A stretch of DNA of 64,000 nucleotides. It comes from Streptomyces sp. NRRL S-244 (lineage in GTDB: Bacteria; Actinomycetota; Actinomycetes; Streptomycetales; Streptomycetaceae). The stretch is taken from NCBI RefSeq assembly GCF_000717915.1, contig NZ_JOCX01000002.1, forward strand, positions 248,001 to 312,000, given 5' to 3'. Below are positions 8,538-17,421 of the stretch, one piece after another; position 1 is the first letter of the stretch, and the number at the start of each line of letters is the position of its first letter. The notes below the pieces were generated by a model, which made no database searches, was not told where the DNA came from, and saw nothing but the letters and a program-made list of their open reading frames with translations. The position numbers and the translations under genes are program-made.

Positions 8538-9776
8538 TCAGGGCAGCCAGCGGACGGGCAACTGCCGGGGGCCGCGGATGAGGAGGCCCGTGCGCCAGGT
8601 GAGGTCGCGGGGGCCGGCGTCCAGGGAGAGGCCGGGACAGCGCGCCAGGAGCGCGGTGACGGCCGTACGGGCCTGGAGGCGGGCCAGCGGGGCTCCCAGG
8701 CAGTAGTGGATGCCGTGGCCGAAGGCGATGTGCCCGCCCGCGGGCCGGCGGATGTCGAAGCGGTCCGGGTCGGGGAAGCGCGCGGGGTCCCGGTCGGCGT
8801 CGGCGAGGGCGACCAGCACCAGTTCGCCGCCGCCGGGTATCGGGGTCCCGGCGATCTCCACGGGCCCCGTGGTGAACCGGTACGTGGTGGTCTCGACCGG
8901 CCCCTCGTACCGCAGCATCTCCTCCACGGCGTTGTCGACGAGCGACGGGTCGGCGCGCAGCGCGGCGAGCTGGTCGGGGTGGCGGAGCAGCGCGAGGACG
9001 CCCGCGGAGATCAGCTGGACGGTGGTCTCGAAGCCGGTGACGAGCAGGAGCCAGGCCATGCCGATGAGTTCGTCGGGCGAGAGCCGGCCGCCGTCCTCGT
9101 CGGTGGCGCGGATGAGGGCGCTCATCAGGTCCTCGCGGGGCCGCTCGCGCATCTCGTCCACCATGGCGACGAGGTAGCGCGTCATCGCCGCCGTGGCGGC
9201 GGTCCTGGTGGCGTGGTCCGGGCTGCTCAGGGCCTGTTCGGCCCAGTCGCGGAAGGCGGCGCGGTCGAGGGAGGGCACCCCGAGGAGTTCGCAGATGATG
9301 CCCATGGCCAGCGGGAACGCGAGGGCCTCGACGAGGTCGGCCGCGCCGGCGGGCCGGGCCAGCATGGCGTCGAGGAGCTCGCCGGTGAGGGCCCGCACCC
9401 TCGGGGCGAGCGCCTCGACGCGGCGCGGCGTGAACTCCTTCACCACCAGCTTGCGCAGCCGGGTGTGGTCGGGCGGGTTCGAGCTCAGCAGGTTCTCGCC
9501 CGCGGAGAGCCTCGCCAGCGGCAGCGCGGGAGAGGCGTCCCGCCAGGACTTGGACAGGGAAGGCTCGGTGAGCGCGGCGCGGCAGGCCTCGTACCCGACC
9601 ACGAGCCAGGCCTCGGCGCCCTCCGGCACGCGGACGCGGTGCACCGGGCCCCGGGCGCGCAGCGCGGCGTACACCGGGTGGGGATTCCTGGTGAATTCCT
9701 CGCCGAGCGCCCCGAAGTCCGCCGCGATGTCCGTCCCTGAGCCCGCCGTGAAGTCCGGCGCGATGTCCGTTCCCAC
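8538..9776 (-). CDS. Cytochrome P450
   Basis: A 412-residue class I bacterial P450. The haem-thiolate loop FGHGIHYCLG puts the Cys ligand at about 359. The I-helix reads LLLVTGFETT (normally AGxET/DT) and the K-helix ExxR is in EEMLRY. It most resembles CYP107/CYP105-type enzymes that hydroxylate or desaturate natural products. It sits within the minus-strand biosynthetic run, 52 bp after the gene at 9829-10740. A 150-bp gap separates it from the precursor gene, which may therefore have its own promoter. No ferredoxin gene is adjacent. Confidence 0.93.
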   Translation of the reverse strand: MGTDIAPDFTAGSGTDIAADFGALGEEFTRNPHPVYAALRARGPVHRVRVPEGAEAWLVVGYEACRAALTEPSLSKSWRDASPALPLARLSAGENLLSSNPPDHTRLRKLVVKEFTPRRVEALAPRVRALTGELLDAMLARPAGAADLVEALAFPLAMGIICELLGVPSLDRAAFRDWAEQALSSPDHATRTAATAAMTRYLVAMVDEMRERPREDLMSALIRATDEDGGRLSPDELIGMAWLLLVTGFETTVQLISAGVLALLRHPDQLAALRADPSLVDNAVEEMLRYEGPVETTTYRFTTGPVEIAGTPIPGGGELVLVALADADRDPARFPDPDRFDIRRPAGGHIAFGHGIHYCLGAPLARLQARTAVTALLARCPGLSLDAGPRDLTWRTGLLIRGPRQLPVRWLP

Positions 9777-9828
9777 GGATCAGCCCTCCTGCCGTCGTAC
9801 CGTCTGGTCGTCGTGACGTGCTGTCGCC

Positions 9829-10740
9829 CTACCGAGCGGGGGTGTTCCGCTTCTCGAACACCTCCCTGGCCACTCCGATGGCGTTCAGCACCCGCGGGAA
9901 TCCGGCGTACGGCACCACGTGGATCAGCGCCTCCACGACCTGCGCCGGGCTCAGGCCGACGTTCAGGGCGGCGCCGATGTGCACCCGCAGCTGGGGAGCG
10001 GTGTCACCGAACGCCGTCAGGGCGGCGACGGTGACGAGCTGGCGCCGCCTCGGCGACAGCCACGGGCGGTGGTAGACGTCCCCGAAGGTGAACTCGACGA
10101 TGAACCGGCCGAGGTCCGGGGCGATGTCCTTGAGCGACTCGATGACCTCCAGGCCGTGGTGCCCGTCGATTTCCACGAGCTTCTCGGTTCCGCGCATGTA
10201 GCGGTCGCGCGGGTCGTTCATGACCGGCGGTTCGAAGGTGACGCCCCGGTTGGCGAAGACCGTCCTGGCGACGCCGACCGCGTTGAGCGCCCGCGGGAAC
10301 CCCGTGAACGGCACGATGTGGATCAGGGCCTCGACGACCTCCTCGGGCCGCACGCCGACGTGCAGCGCCGCGTCGATGTGGAAGTCCAGCTGCGGGGCGG
10401 TGTCCCCCTGGGCGGCCAGCGCGGCGACCGTCGACAGCTCCCGTTCGCGCAGATCGAGGCCCGGCCGGGCGTAGACGTCGCCGTACGCGAACTCGACGAC
10501 GTAGCGGCCGAGGTCCGGGGCGATGTCCCGCAGCGACTCGATCACGGCCGCTCCCCGCTCGCCCGAGGTCTCGTGCAGGACGGCCAGCCCCCGCTCGTAG
10601 CGGGAGTCGTCGCCGGAGGTGGCCGCGGCCGCGGCCGATGCCGGGTTCAGCAGGCTCTCGGCGAGGCCGATGCCGACGAGGGCGCCCCCGGTGAGGGTGG
10701 CCCGACGGGTCATTTCGGCGGTGCTCCGTACGTCGTTCAT
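9829..10740 (-). CDS. Tandem carboxymuconolactone-decarboxylase-like protein with Tat-like leader
   Basis: A 303-residue protein with two copies of a CMD fold: about 70-165 and 200-295, each containing the string TVAAL, then GDTAPQL, an HI-AAL-VG helix, VEALIH and GFPR. Neither copy has the CxxC of AhpD peroxidases, so a decarboxylase, isomerase or structural role fits better than peroxidase. The N-terminus (TRRATLTGGALVGIGLAES, then an Ala-rich end) looks like a twin-arginine or lipoprotein-like signal, implying export. The start overlaps the stop of the upstream methyltransferase by 4 bases. Function in the pathway is unknown. Confidence 0.8.
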   Translation of the reverse strand: MNDVRSTAEMTRRATLTGGALVGIGLAESLLNPASAAAAATSGDDSRYERGLAVLHETSGERGAAVIESLRDIAPDLGRYVVEFAYGDVYARPGLDLRERELSTVAALAAQGDTAPQLDFHIDAALHVGVRPEEVVEALIHIVPFTGFPRALNAVGVARTVFANRGVTFEPPVMNDPRDRYMRGTEKLVEIDGHHGLEVIESLKDIAPDLGRFIVEFTFGDVYHRPWLSPRRRQLVTVAALTAFGDTAPQLRVHIGAALNVGLSPAQVVEALIHVVPYAGFPRVLNAIGVAREVFEKRNTPAR

Positions 10741-11609
10741 GGTGTGTCGTCTCCATCCATCGGTGCGAGCGGCACCGTGCCGATCGCGATGACGTTTCCT
10801 TCGCTGATGTATCCGTCCGGGTCACGCAGCGGGCCGGCCGGATCGTCGGGGTCGAGGAAGGGGGCCCAGTTCCCCGGGATGCCCTCGTCCGCCGCCTGCC
10901 GGGCGAAGCGCGCGCACGCGTTCGCGTAGAACCGGAGGGCGGCAGGGGGCAGCGGAGCGTGGTGCTCCATGAGGATCGTGCGCTGCGTCACGTCCGCCAG
11001 GCCGGCCGCCCGCAGCCGGCGGTACAGATCGCGGCCCCGGAGCAACTGGCGGGCGTACCCGGGGGAGGCGGCGGACGCCCGGAAGAAGTCGGTGATCAGG
11101 AACGGGTCCGCCGGGCGGACGGTGCTCAGCGAACCGTCCACGTCCTTGACCGCGACGAGCCCGCCGGGCCTGGTGACCCGGCGCAGTTCCGCCAGCGCAC
11201 GCGCCAGCTCCGCGTCGTCCAGGTACTGCGTCGTGTTCGCGCACCAGACGGCGTCGAACATGCCGTCCGCGTACGGCAGGTCGAGGACGCTGCCCTGCCG
11301 TACCACCAGCGGCGCGGCGCCCGGGTGGTCCCGCAGCCGCCCGGCGGCGCGCGCCACGTTCTCCCCGGCCAGGTCGACGGCCGAGATCCGGCCCGCCGAG
11401 CCGACGAGTTCGGCGATGCGGGGCAGGAAGGCGCCGCTGCCGCAGCCCGCGTCCAGTACGTGCCACCCGGGCCGGATGCCGACGCCGTCCAGGGCGTCCC
11501 GGTAGTACGCGGCGCAGGCCTCGAAGTGCGGGTCCACGATCTCCTCGTGGGTGAACGGCAGTCCGGTGGACGTCGTGTACCCCCACCCCGCGTGATCCGC
11601 CGTCAGCAT
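10737..11609 (-). CDS. Class I SAM-dependent methyltransferase
   Basis: A 290-residue methyltransferase. Motif I is VLDAGCGSGAFLPRIAEL, preceded by an FEACAAYYRDAL helix. A Methyltransf_11-type core follows, with AVWCANTTQYLDD and LRRVTRPGGLVAVKD. The ATG at 11609 overlaps the upstream hydrolase stop by 7 bases, and the 3' end overlaps the next gene by 4 bases, so translation is coupled. Likely O-, N- or C-methylation of a pathway intermediate; the substrate is not evident. Confidence 0.88.
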   Translation of the reverse strand: MLTADHAGWGYTTSTGLPFTHEEIVDPHFEACAAYYRDALDGVGIRPGWHVLDAGCGSGAFLPRIAELVGSAGRISAVDLAGENVARAAGRLRDHPGAAPLVVRQGSVLDLPYADGMFDAVWCANTTQYLDDAELARALAELRRVTRPGGLVAVKDVDGSLSTVRPADPFLITDFFRASAASPGYARQLLRGRDLYRRLRAAGLADVTQRTILMEHHAPLPPAALRFYANACARFARQAADEGIPGNWAPFLDPDDPAGPLRDPDGYISEGNVIAIGTVPLAPMDGDDTP

Positions 11610-12403
11610 GCCGCGGCCTCCGCCCCTGCCCGTACGACGGCCCCCGCAGCGGTGGATTCCGCATGGGCGAGCAGCTCCGTGAGGATCTCCGCCGTCGCCT
11701 CCGGCGCCTCCAGGGGAGCGAGGTGGCCGACCCCGGGAAGGACCACGAGCCGGCCGCGCGGCAGCGCCTTCGCCGTCCGGCAGGCCTCGTCGAGGGAGAC
11801 GAGCTCGTCCTCGGCGCCGATCACGACCACCGCGGGTACGTCCGCCGCCCGCAGGGTGGCCGTGGAGTCCGTACGGGCCGCGATGGCCCGCTGCGCCCAG
11901 GCGACGGACCGCGGCCGCGCCGCCAGCGCCAGGTCGGTCACCCGCGCCGTCAGGTGCGGCCGCCGGGCGCGCGTGGTGGCGCCCAGCAGGGACGGCGTGG
12001 TCGCGGCGACGAGCCCGGCGCGCGCCGAATCGTCGAGGACCGCTTCGGCGAAGCGCAGGCGCTGCCCGGCCGCCGCCGCGGAATCGGCCGTACCCCTGGC
12101 CGCCAGCAGGGCCAGCGCGCGGACGCGGTCCGGATGGCGGCGCAGGAAGGCCATCGCCACGTAGCCGCCCATGGAGCAGCCGGCGAGGGCGACTTCGCCG
12201 ATCCCCTGCCGGTCGAGCTCCCGGGCCAGGCCGTCGGCGACGAGATCGAGCGAGGGCGAGCCGTGGGGCGGCGGCGCGGAGCCGAAACCGCACTGGTCGG
12301 GGGTGAGGACCCGCCGCCCCCGGGCGCGCAGGGCCCCGGCCGCCGCGTCCCACAGGGAGGAGTCGAGGGGCAGCGCGTGGAGCAGGACGAGGGGGAGGCT
12401 CAT
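11603..12403 (-). CDS. Alpha/beta hydrolase
   Basis: A 266-residue alpha/beta hydrolase. It opens LPLVLLHALPLDSSLW (oxyanion region HALP). The nucleophile elbow is AGCSMGGYVAM, and the candidate acid and base are in GAEDELV and GVGHLAPLE. The ATG at 12403 overlaps the upstream LysR-like gene by 4 bases. The family includes esterases, lactonases and thioesterase-like release enzymes. In this operon it could cleave or form an ester or amide, but nothing fixes the reaction. Confidence 0.85.
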   Translation of the reverse strand: MSLPLVLLHALPLDSSLWDAAAGALRARGRRVLTPDQCGFGSAPPPHGSPSLDLVADGLARELDRQGIGEVALAGCSMGGYVAMAFLRRHPDRVRALALLAARGTADSAAAAGQRLRFAEAVLDDSARAGLVAATTPSLLGATTRARRPHLTARVTDLALAARPRSVAWAQRAIAARTDSTATLRAADVPAVVVIGAEDELVSLDEACRTAKALPRGRLVVLPGVGHLAPLEAPEATAEILTELLAHAESTAAGAVVRAGAEAAAC

Positions 12404-13074
12404 CGGCGCGCCGCCCTTTCCGCGTCGGCGACGAACCGCCGTACGTGCTCGGGCGGTTCGCCGCCCCGCAGCCAGGCGAACGCCACCGGTGAAGGCGGCA
12501 GGTCGTGCACCGGGACCACCTTGACGTCCGGCGGGAGCACCGCGTCCAGGGACTGGAACGAGAGGTGGATCGCGTACGTGCTCCTGAGCAGCTCCACCAT
12601 CGCGGTCAGCGTCGTCATGGCGTGGATCCGGCGGATCGGCCGGCCCAGCGGGGTCCGCGGCGGCACCACCAGGTTCCAGACGTGCGCCGGGAAGTCCCCG
12701 GGGCACCGGAAGCCCCCGTACTCCGCGACCTCCTCGACCGACACCGCGGCGCGGCCGGCCAGCGGGTGGTGGGCGCCGACGAGGACGGCCCGCCCGTCGA
12801 AGCCGACCGGCTCGCTCACGGCGAGGTCCGGCTCCAGCGGGTCGTACTTGACGATCATGATGTCCATGGATCCGGCCCGCAGCGGGCCGAACGGCTCGGT
12901 GACCTCGTACGGGACGTACTCCACCGACTCCGGCGCATGGCCGGCGGCCGCGACGAGGCGGGACGCCAGGTGCGTCGAGCCGTGGACGCCCAGGCGGACG
13001 GTGCGCGGCGCGGTGCCGGTGCGGGTGCCGGCGGGGGTGGGGGTGGCGGTGGCGGTGGCGGTGGGGGTGGGCAT
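12400..13074 (-). CDS. Stand-alone LysR-type substrate-binding domain, no HTH
   Basis: A 224-residue protein that begins with a low-complexity PT/AT repeat (about residues 2-22). It then reads directly into a LysR effector-binding fold: VRLGVHGSTHLASRLV, VTEPFGPLRAGSMDIMI, SEPVGFDGRAVLVGAHHPLAG. The N-terminal winged HTH of LysR regulators is absent, and nothing upstream encodes one. It may bind a small molecule without acting on DNA, or act as an enzyme/scaffold. It sits in the middle of a translationally coupled biosynthetic run, 1 bp from the next gene. The N-terminal repeat is in-frame hexamers at the DNA level. Confidence 0.75.
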   Translation of the reverse strand: MPTPTATATATPTPAGTRTGTAPRTVRLGVHGSTHLASRLVAAAGHAPESVEYVPYEVTEPFGPLRAGSMDIMIVKYDPLEPDLAVSEPVGFDGRAVLVGAHHPLAGRAAVSVEEVAEYGGFRCPGDFPAHVWNLVVPPRTPLGRPIRRIHAMTTLTAMVELLRSTYAIHLSFQSLDAVLPPDVKVVPVHDLPPSPVAFAWLRGGEPPEHVRRFVADAERAARR

Positions 13075-13075
13075 T

Positions 13076-13819
13076 TCAGACCTCCGTGGTCAGTCCGGCA
13101 TAGGCCTGGAGCTCGTCCGAGCGGTGGACGTCGGTGTCGACGCGCAACATGGCCAGCTGCGCGCCCAGACCGGTCAGGCGCGGTACGAACCGCAGCGTCA
13201 AGCGGTCTCCGGGACCGATCAGCCCGTCCAGGACGGCCTCGGCGAGCAGGTGGTTGACGTGCACGAGCGCCTCGGTGACGGACACCTTGGCGGTGGCGAT
13301 GTACAGCTCGCGGTGGGCCGGGGGACGGGTGTCCGCACGGCCGGGCACGGTCACGATGGCCGACCGCTGCGCGGTCAGCTCGTCCGCCGCCTCGAAGGCC
13401 TTGAGCAGCCGGCGCAGCGTGGCCGTCCGCGCGCCGGGCGCGGGCCCGGCCCAGGCGAGCGAGTCGTCTCCGGCGACGTGGTCGAAGGCGAACCGCTCGC
13501 GGAGGTTGGACGGGCTGCCGGCCAGGTAGACGGTACGGGTGAACGAGCGCCGCCACGCCTCCCGTTCCGCGGGAGCCAGCGCGAGGGCGAAGGCGCAGGT
13601 CTCGCGCACCCACCGGGGCAGGTCGAGCCGGCCGATGACGACCACGGCCAGCACCTCGTCGGTCGGTGCGGTGCGGCCGCCGTGGAGTCCGGCCCGGACG
13701 GCGCGCAGGGCCTGCGCGCTGGACAGGTCGAGCCCGTCGGCGAGCTCCGGGCGGGCGGACCGGACGCGGTCCGCGGCCGACTTGAGCAGGGCCGCGGAGG
13801 ACAGGGGGAAGGGGGTCAC
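13076..13819 (-). CDS. Unrecognised biosynthetic-operon protein (247 aa)
   Basis: I do not recognise this family. The GTG start at 13819 overlaps the upstream stop as GTGA. The protein is soluble and Arg/Ala/Leu rich. Notable segments are LPRWVRETCAFALALAPAE, RTVYLAGSPSNLRERFAF and a C-terminal region HRELYIATAKVSVTEALVHV followed by GDRLTLRFVPRLTG. That last part recalls a small alpha/beta domain that would pair with a partner. It is coupled both to the 393-residue protein upstream and to the LysR-like protein downstream, so it probably works with the former. Confidence 0.75.
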   Translation of the reverse strand: MTPFPLSSAALLKSAADRVRSARPELADGLDLSSAQALRAVRAGLHGGRTAPTDEVLAVVVIGRLDLPRWVRETCAFALALAPAEREAWRRSFTRTVYLAGSPSNLRERFAFDHVAGDDSLAWAGPAPGARTATLRRLLKAFEAADELTAQRSAIVTVPGRADTRPPAHRELYIATAKVSVTEALVHVNHLLAEAVLDGLIGPGDRLTLRFVPRLTGLGAQLAMLRVDTDVHRSDELQAYAGLTTEV

Positions 13820-14997
13820 AGGAACACCGCCGACAGGAGTGCGGGATCGGGAGCGGGGCGGCCCTTGCCGAGGAGCGAGCAGGCCAGCCGGTAGGGGTCG
13901 ACGTACGCATGGCCCCGCCGGTGCCGCTCCAGCGCCTCGGACAGATCGCCCGCAGCGGTCGTCGCGGACCCGGACCCGGACCCGGACCCGGACCCGGACC
14001 CGGACCCCGAGCGCCTCAGGAGCCGGGCGGCCACGGCCAGGCAGTGGCGCAGCAGGTCGTGGCGGAAGGACTGCTGCTCCCCCGGGCCGAGGGTCGCGAT
14101 GAAGTACAGGCGCATGCCGAGCCGGAGCGCGTCGTCGCCGTGGCCGTCCGCGGCGTCGGCCGTCCCGGCCGAGGCGCGCAGCAGCGCGCCCGCCGTGTGG
14201 TCGCGCCAGCCGCCGTGCCGGGCCGAGGTGATCTTGCCGTCGATGGGCACCCGGCCGATGGGCACCCGGCGCACCGGCGGCCCCAGGCTGGTCAGCACCC
14301 GGTGGAGCAGCCGGTAGTCCGCGTCGAGCTCGCGGTCGTACAGCAGGACCACCTCGTCGTACCAGGGCACCAGCGGCAGCAGCTCGCGCAGCGCGCAGGC
14401 GAGGTAGTTGGGGCGGCCGTCCGCGGTGACGATCCGGCGCAGCGGCATCCCGTACCGGGTGAGGTCCAGGTAGACGGGGCCCCCGCAGTGCCGCTGGTCG
14501 AGGACCAGGCCCACGGCGCCGAGCCGTTCGATCATCTCCTCCAGCCCGAGGCCGGGCGGCTGGTGCTCCCGCAGGCCCGGGTCGTGCATCCCCAGCCGCT
14601 CGTAGTGCCCGGCCCACAGCCGCAGCATCCGCTCGCTCGCGGGGTGCACCCAGCCGCTGTGCTCGACGGCGTCCCGGTAGGGCCGCAGGACCTCGGCGCC
14701 CTGGCGCTGCTCCGAGGAGCGGTAGCGGACGTACAGGTCCCCGATCTCCTCCTCGGAGAGCTGCGTGTAGTCGGTCTCCCCGTGGGTGCGGTCGAGGTAC
14801 TCCCAGAAGCCGACGGTCTGTTCGGTGACGTGGTAGGTGGTGTGGCTGTAGCGGTACGTCACCGCGGCGAGCGGGGCGGTGGCCCGGAACATCACGTCCG
14901 TCCACAGCAGGCCCTTGAGGTGGCTGGGGGTCAGCGGTTTGGTGGGGGTGACCGTGACCGGTGCCAGCAGGACGTTCTTGCGGGGCAGCACGTTCAT
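13816..14997 (-). CDS. Unrecognised biosynthetic-operon protein with Gly-Ser linker (393 aa)
   Basis: I cannot place this family. The ATG at 14997 overlaps the stop of the upstream FAD enzyme by 4 bases. Residues 1-300 are a mixed alpha/beta region with SPVxxS-free, charge-rich helices; notable segments are VYLDLTRYGMPLRRIV and PWYDEVVLLYDRELDADYR. The segment DGKITSARHGGW loosely recalls a nucleotide-binding signature loop, which is speculative. A (GS)n linker at about residues 330-346 separates a 45-residue C-terminal helix. Tight coupling to the next gene suggests a two-subunit unit. Confidence 0.75.
   Translation of the reverse strand: MNVLPRKNVLLAPVTVTPTKPLTPSHLKGLLWTDVMFRATAPLAAVTYRYSHTTYHVTEQTVGFWEYLDRTHGETDYTQLSEEEIGDLYVRYRSSEQRQGAEVLRPYRDAVEHSGWVHPASERMLRLWAGHYERLGMHDPGLREHQPPGLGLEEMIERLGAVGLVLDQRHCGGPVYLDLTRYGMPLRRIVTADGRPNYLACALRELLPLVPWYDEVVLLYDRELDADYRLLHRVLTSLGPPVRRVPIGRVPIDGKITSARHGGWRDHTAGALLRASAGTADAADGHGDDALRLGMRLYFIATLGPGEQQSFRHDLLRHCLAVAARLLRRSGSGSGSGSGSGSGSATTAAGDLSEALERHRRGHAYVDPYRLACSLLGKGRPAPDPALLSAVFL
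13966..14006. repeat. Hexanucleotide microsatellite (GGACCC)n
   Basis: About seven tandem copies of a 6-base unit inside the gene at 13816-14997, encoding alternating Gly-Ser. The unit keeps frame, so copy number could vary between strains without loss of function. Confidence 0.85.
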
Positions 14998-16496
14998 CCT
15001 TCCTCCCGGTCCGGGGCGTGCGCGTGGGCTCGGTCGGGGGCGTGGGCGGCGATGGCTCGGCGGAGCCGCGCGTACGTCGGCGGCCGCGGGCCGGACGGCG
15101 CCGGGGCGTCCGTCCCGGCCGCCCGTACGCGGGCCAGGAACTCCGGGTCGGCGAAGACCTCGGCGGGGGTGGCGAGGCCCGACCCGATCCGGGTGGTGCC
15201 CCGCCATACGGCGCGGTCGGTGGCCGCCGCCGCGCTCGCGGCCGCCCGGACCGCCCCGGACACGGGCGGCACGGGCCGCTCGCCCGGCCGGCCGGGCCCG
15301 GGGAACGGCGGCGCTCCGGCCGCCGCCCGCCACCGATCGGCACGCGACCAGGAGTCGTGCACCCCCTGCTCGTACCAGGGCCGCAGGACGCGGTCGGCCA
15401 GTTCAGCGGCGGCCAGGCCCAACCACTCGTCCACCGCCGGGTGTTCCCCGATCAGGTCCGCGAGCCGGAAGGCGTGCGCGAGGGCGAGGGACAGGCCGCG
15501 GCCGAACATCGGATCGGTGACGCAGGCGGCGTCCCCGGCCCGCAGGAGCCCGGCGACCGGACGCTGCCGGCCGGGCCCGGCGCCGCGCAGGATGTTCGGC
15601 GGCATCGCGATGGCCCGGACCGGGCCGAGCGGCTCCGCCACGTCCTCGTCGACCCAGTCGGCCAGGTACGGCGAGAGGCGGCAGGCGGCGGTGAAGGCGG
15701 CGGGCGTGCGCAGGGCCGCCATCGCGCGGTCGCCGGGCAGGGCGCCGAAGGTGACGGCGAAGACCTCGTTGTCCGCCGGGTGCAGGACGGCGGAGTAGTG
15801 GTCCCAGATGCCGCCGGCCGCGTTGCCCCGGTTGAGCGGGCCCGGCGGCGGGCCGCCGGGGTCGCGCAGCCGGTAGAAGCGGCCGAAGGCGTGCAGCCGG
15901 CTGGGACCGGTCAGATCGCCCGCGGCCGGCAGGCCCGCCGCGGCCAGCCAGGCGCGGGACGCGCACCGGCGGCCGGACGCGTCCACCACCAGGTCGGCGG
16001 GGATCCGCTCGCCGCCGTCCGTGACGACCCCCGTCACCCGCAGGCCCGTCGGCCCGGACGGGGCGGTCAGCACTCCGGCGACCGTGGTCCGGTGGCTGAA
16101 GGTCACCTCGGACAGGGCCCCGACGGCCCGGTGCAGTACGAGGTCCAGGACGGAGCGGCGGACGAGCAGCGTGACGAGCTCCTCGTCCCCCGGCTCCACG
16201 GGACCCGGCGGCGCCGCGGTGGTGAGATCGGCGAGCCGGGCCCCCTCCGCCAGCGCCGCGTCGAGCACGGCCGGTGCGCAGGAACGCAGCGTGCGCACGC
16301 CGAGCGCGTTCAGGATGTGGTCGTGCCCGGCCTGGGGGACCGAGGGCCGCTCCCACAGCTCGGCGCTCTTGACGAGCGGCCCGTCCGGCGGCGGTTCGCT
16401 CCGCTCCAGGACCCGCACCCGGTGGCCGCGCCCGCCGAGCGCGAGGGCCAGGGCGAGGCCGGCCGTGCCGCCGCCCGCGATCACGATGCTCGCCAT
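14994..16496 (-). CDS. FAD-dependent oxidoreductase/monooxygenase
   Basis: A 500-residue flavoprotein. The N-terminus SIVIAGGGTAGLALALAL is the GxGxxG dinucleotide fold, followed by VRVLERS. The DG-type motif PADLVVDASGRR and the second FAD motif LRAGDAACVTDPMFGRGLS complete the signature. The family spans aromatic hydroxylases, geranylgeranyl-reductase-like enzymes and flavin halogenases; the halogenase WxWxIP motif is not present. It could oxidise a peptide or acyl intermediate. It overlaps the next gene by 4 bases and lies 2 bp from the upstream methyltransferase. Confidence 0.88.
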   Translation of the reverse strand: MASIVIAGGGTAGLALALALGGRGHRVRVLERSEPPPDGPLVKSAELWERPSVPQAGHDHILNALGVRTLRSCAPAVLDAALAEGARLADLTTAAPPGPVEPGDEELVTLLVRRSVLDLVLHRAVGALSEVTFSHRTTVAGVLTAPSGPTGLRVTGVVTDGGERIPADLVVDASGRRCASRAWLAAAGLPAAGDLTGPSRLHAFGRFYRLRDPGGPPPGPLNRGNAAGGIWDHYSAVLHPADNEVFAVTFGALPGDRAMAALRTPAAFTAACRLSPYLADWVDEDVAEPLGPVRAIAMPPNILRGAGPGRQRPVAGLLRAGDAACVTDPMFGRGLSLALAHAFRLADLIGEHPAVDEWLGLAAAELADRVLRPWYEQGVHDSWSRADRWRAAAGAPPFPGPGRPGERPVPPVSGAVRAAASAAAATDRAVWRGTTRIGSGLATPAEVFADPEFLARVRAAGTDAPAPSGPRPPTYARLRRAIAAHAPDRAHAHAPDREEG

Positions 16497-16498
16497 GG

Positions 16499-17353
16499 TC
16501 AGCGACGCCGGCCGTGCACGAAGAACACCCGCCGTACGTCCTCCACCCCGCGCGGCGGCACCGGGTCCGGCCACCGCCCGAAGTCGGCCTCGGGCTCGCC
16601 CGGCTGCACGGCTCGTACGTCGAACCCGTACTGCTCGAACAGGGCCTCCGGCTCGTCGGTGCCGAACACCCACGGGCACCCCCAGCCGGCGAAGACGTCC
16701 AGCAGGCCGCGCATGTGGGGGAGGGTCAGGGCGGCCCGGTTGACGATGTCGGCGGCGATCCGGCTCCCGGGTGCGGAGATCGCGGCGACCCGCTCCAGCA
16801 TCCGGTGCGCGTCGGCCTCGGGGATGTAGTAGAGCAGCCCCTCCAACAGCCACGCCGAGGGGACGGCGGGGTCGTAGCCGGAGGCGATGAGGCGGTCCTC
16901 CCAGTCGTCGGCGGTGAGGTCGACGGCGACCGTACGGTGGTCGACCCGCGGCTCGGCTCCCCGCAGCCGCTCCGCCTTGAAGTCGAGCACCGCAGGGCGG
17001 TCCACCTCGAAGTAGCGGATGTGCCCGGGCCACGGGAGCCGGTAGGCGCGGGAGTCCATGCCGGCCGGGGCCAGCACGAGCTGGGGCGTCCCCGGGTCCT
17101 GGGCCGCCTCCTGGAGCAGGTCGTCGAAGAACCGGGTGCGGATGGCGTTGTAGTCCGGGGTGCTGGGCAGGGTGCGCGGCCGGTCGGGCGGGAAGGTCGC
17201 CGCCCGGATCTCGGCGAGCAGTTCCGGGCCGGCCTCGCCGACCAGTCCGGCGGCGTACGGGTCCTCGTACAGCCGGTCCGGGCGGCGGGTCTCGGCGGCC
17301 CGCAGGGCGGCGGTGAGCAGGGCGGTCCGTTCGACGGGGTTGAGCACGGGCAT
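16499..17353 (-). CDS. SAM-dependent methyltransferase (PPM/LCMT-like)
   Basis: A 284-residue protein of the family that includes leucine carboxyl methyltransferases and actinobacterial polyketide O-methyltransferases. Diagnostic segments are RTALLTAALRAAETRRPD and DPYAAGLVG near the N-terminus, then LVLAPAGMDSRAYRL (usually GAGLDTRAYRL; the APAGMDS variant is slightly unusual) and WLLEGLLYYI. A role in carboxylate or hydroxyl methylation is plausible. The start ATG at 17353 lies 68 bp from the GH3-like gene. Confidence 0.88.
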   Translation of the reverse strand: MPVLNPVERTALLTAALRAAETRRPDRLYEDPYAAGLVGEAGPELLAEIRAATFPPDRPRTLPSTPDYNAIRTRFFDDLLQEAAQDPGTPQLVLAPAGMDSRAYRLPWPGHIRYFEVDRPAVLDFKAERLRGAEPRVDHRTVAVDLTADDWEDRLIASGYDPAVPSAWLLEGLLYYIPEADAHRMLERVAAISAPGSRIAADIVNRAALTLPHMRGLLDVFAGWGCPWVFGTDEPEALFEQYGFDVRAVQPGEPEADFGRWPDPVPPRGVEDVRRVFFVHGRRR

Positions 17354-17421
17354 GGTGGCTCCTTGTACGGGGGTGCGGGTGCCGGACGGCCGAGGTGCGG
17401 TGGGGTGGGGTGGGAGCGGTG

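Noticed and set aside
13966..14006. GGACCC repeats as TraB-type transfer recognition (GACCCGGA-like) sites
   Set aside because: They lie within a coding sequence 24 kb from the AICE and are explained by the Gly-Ser linker.
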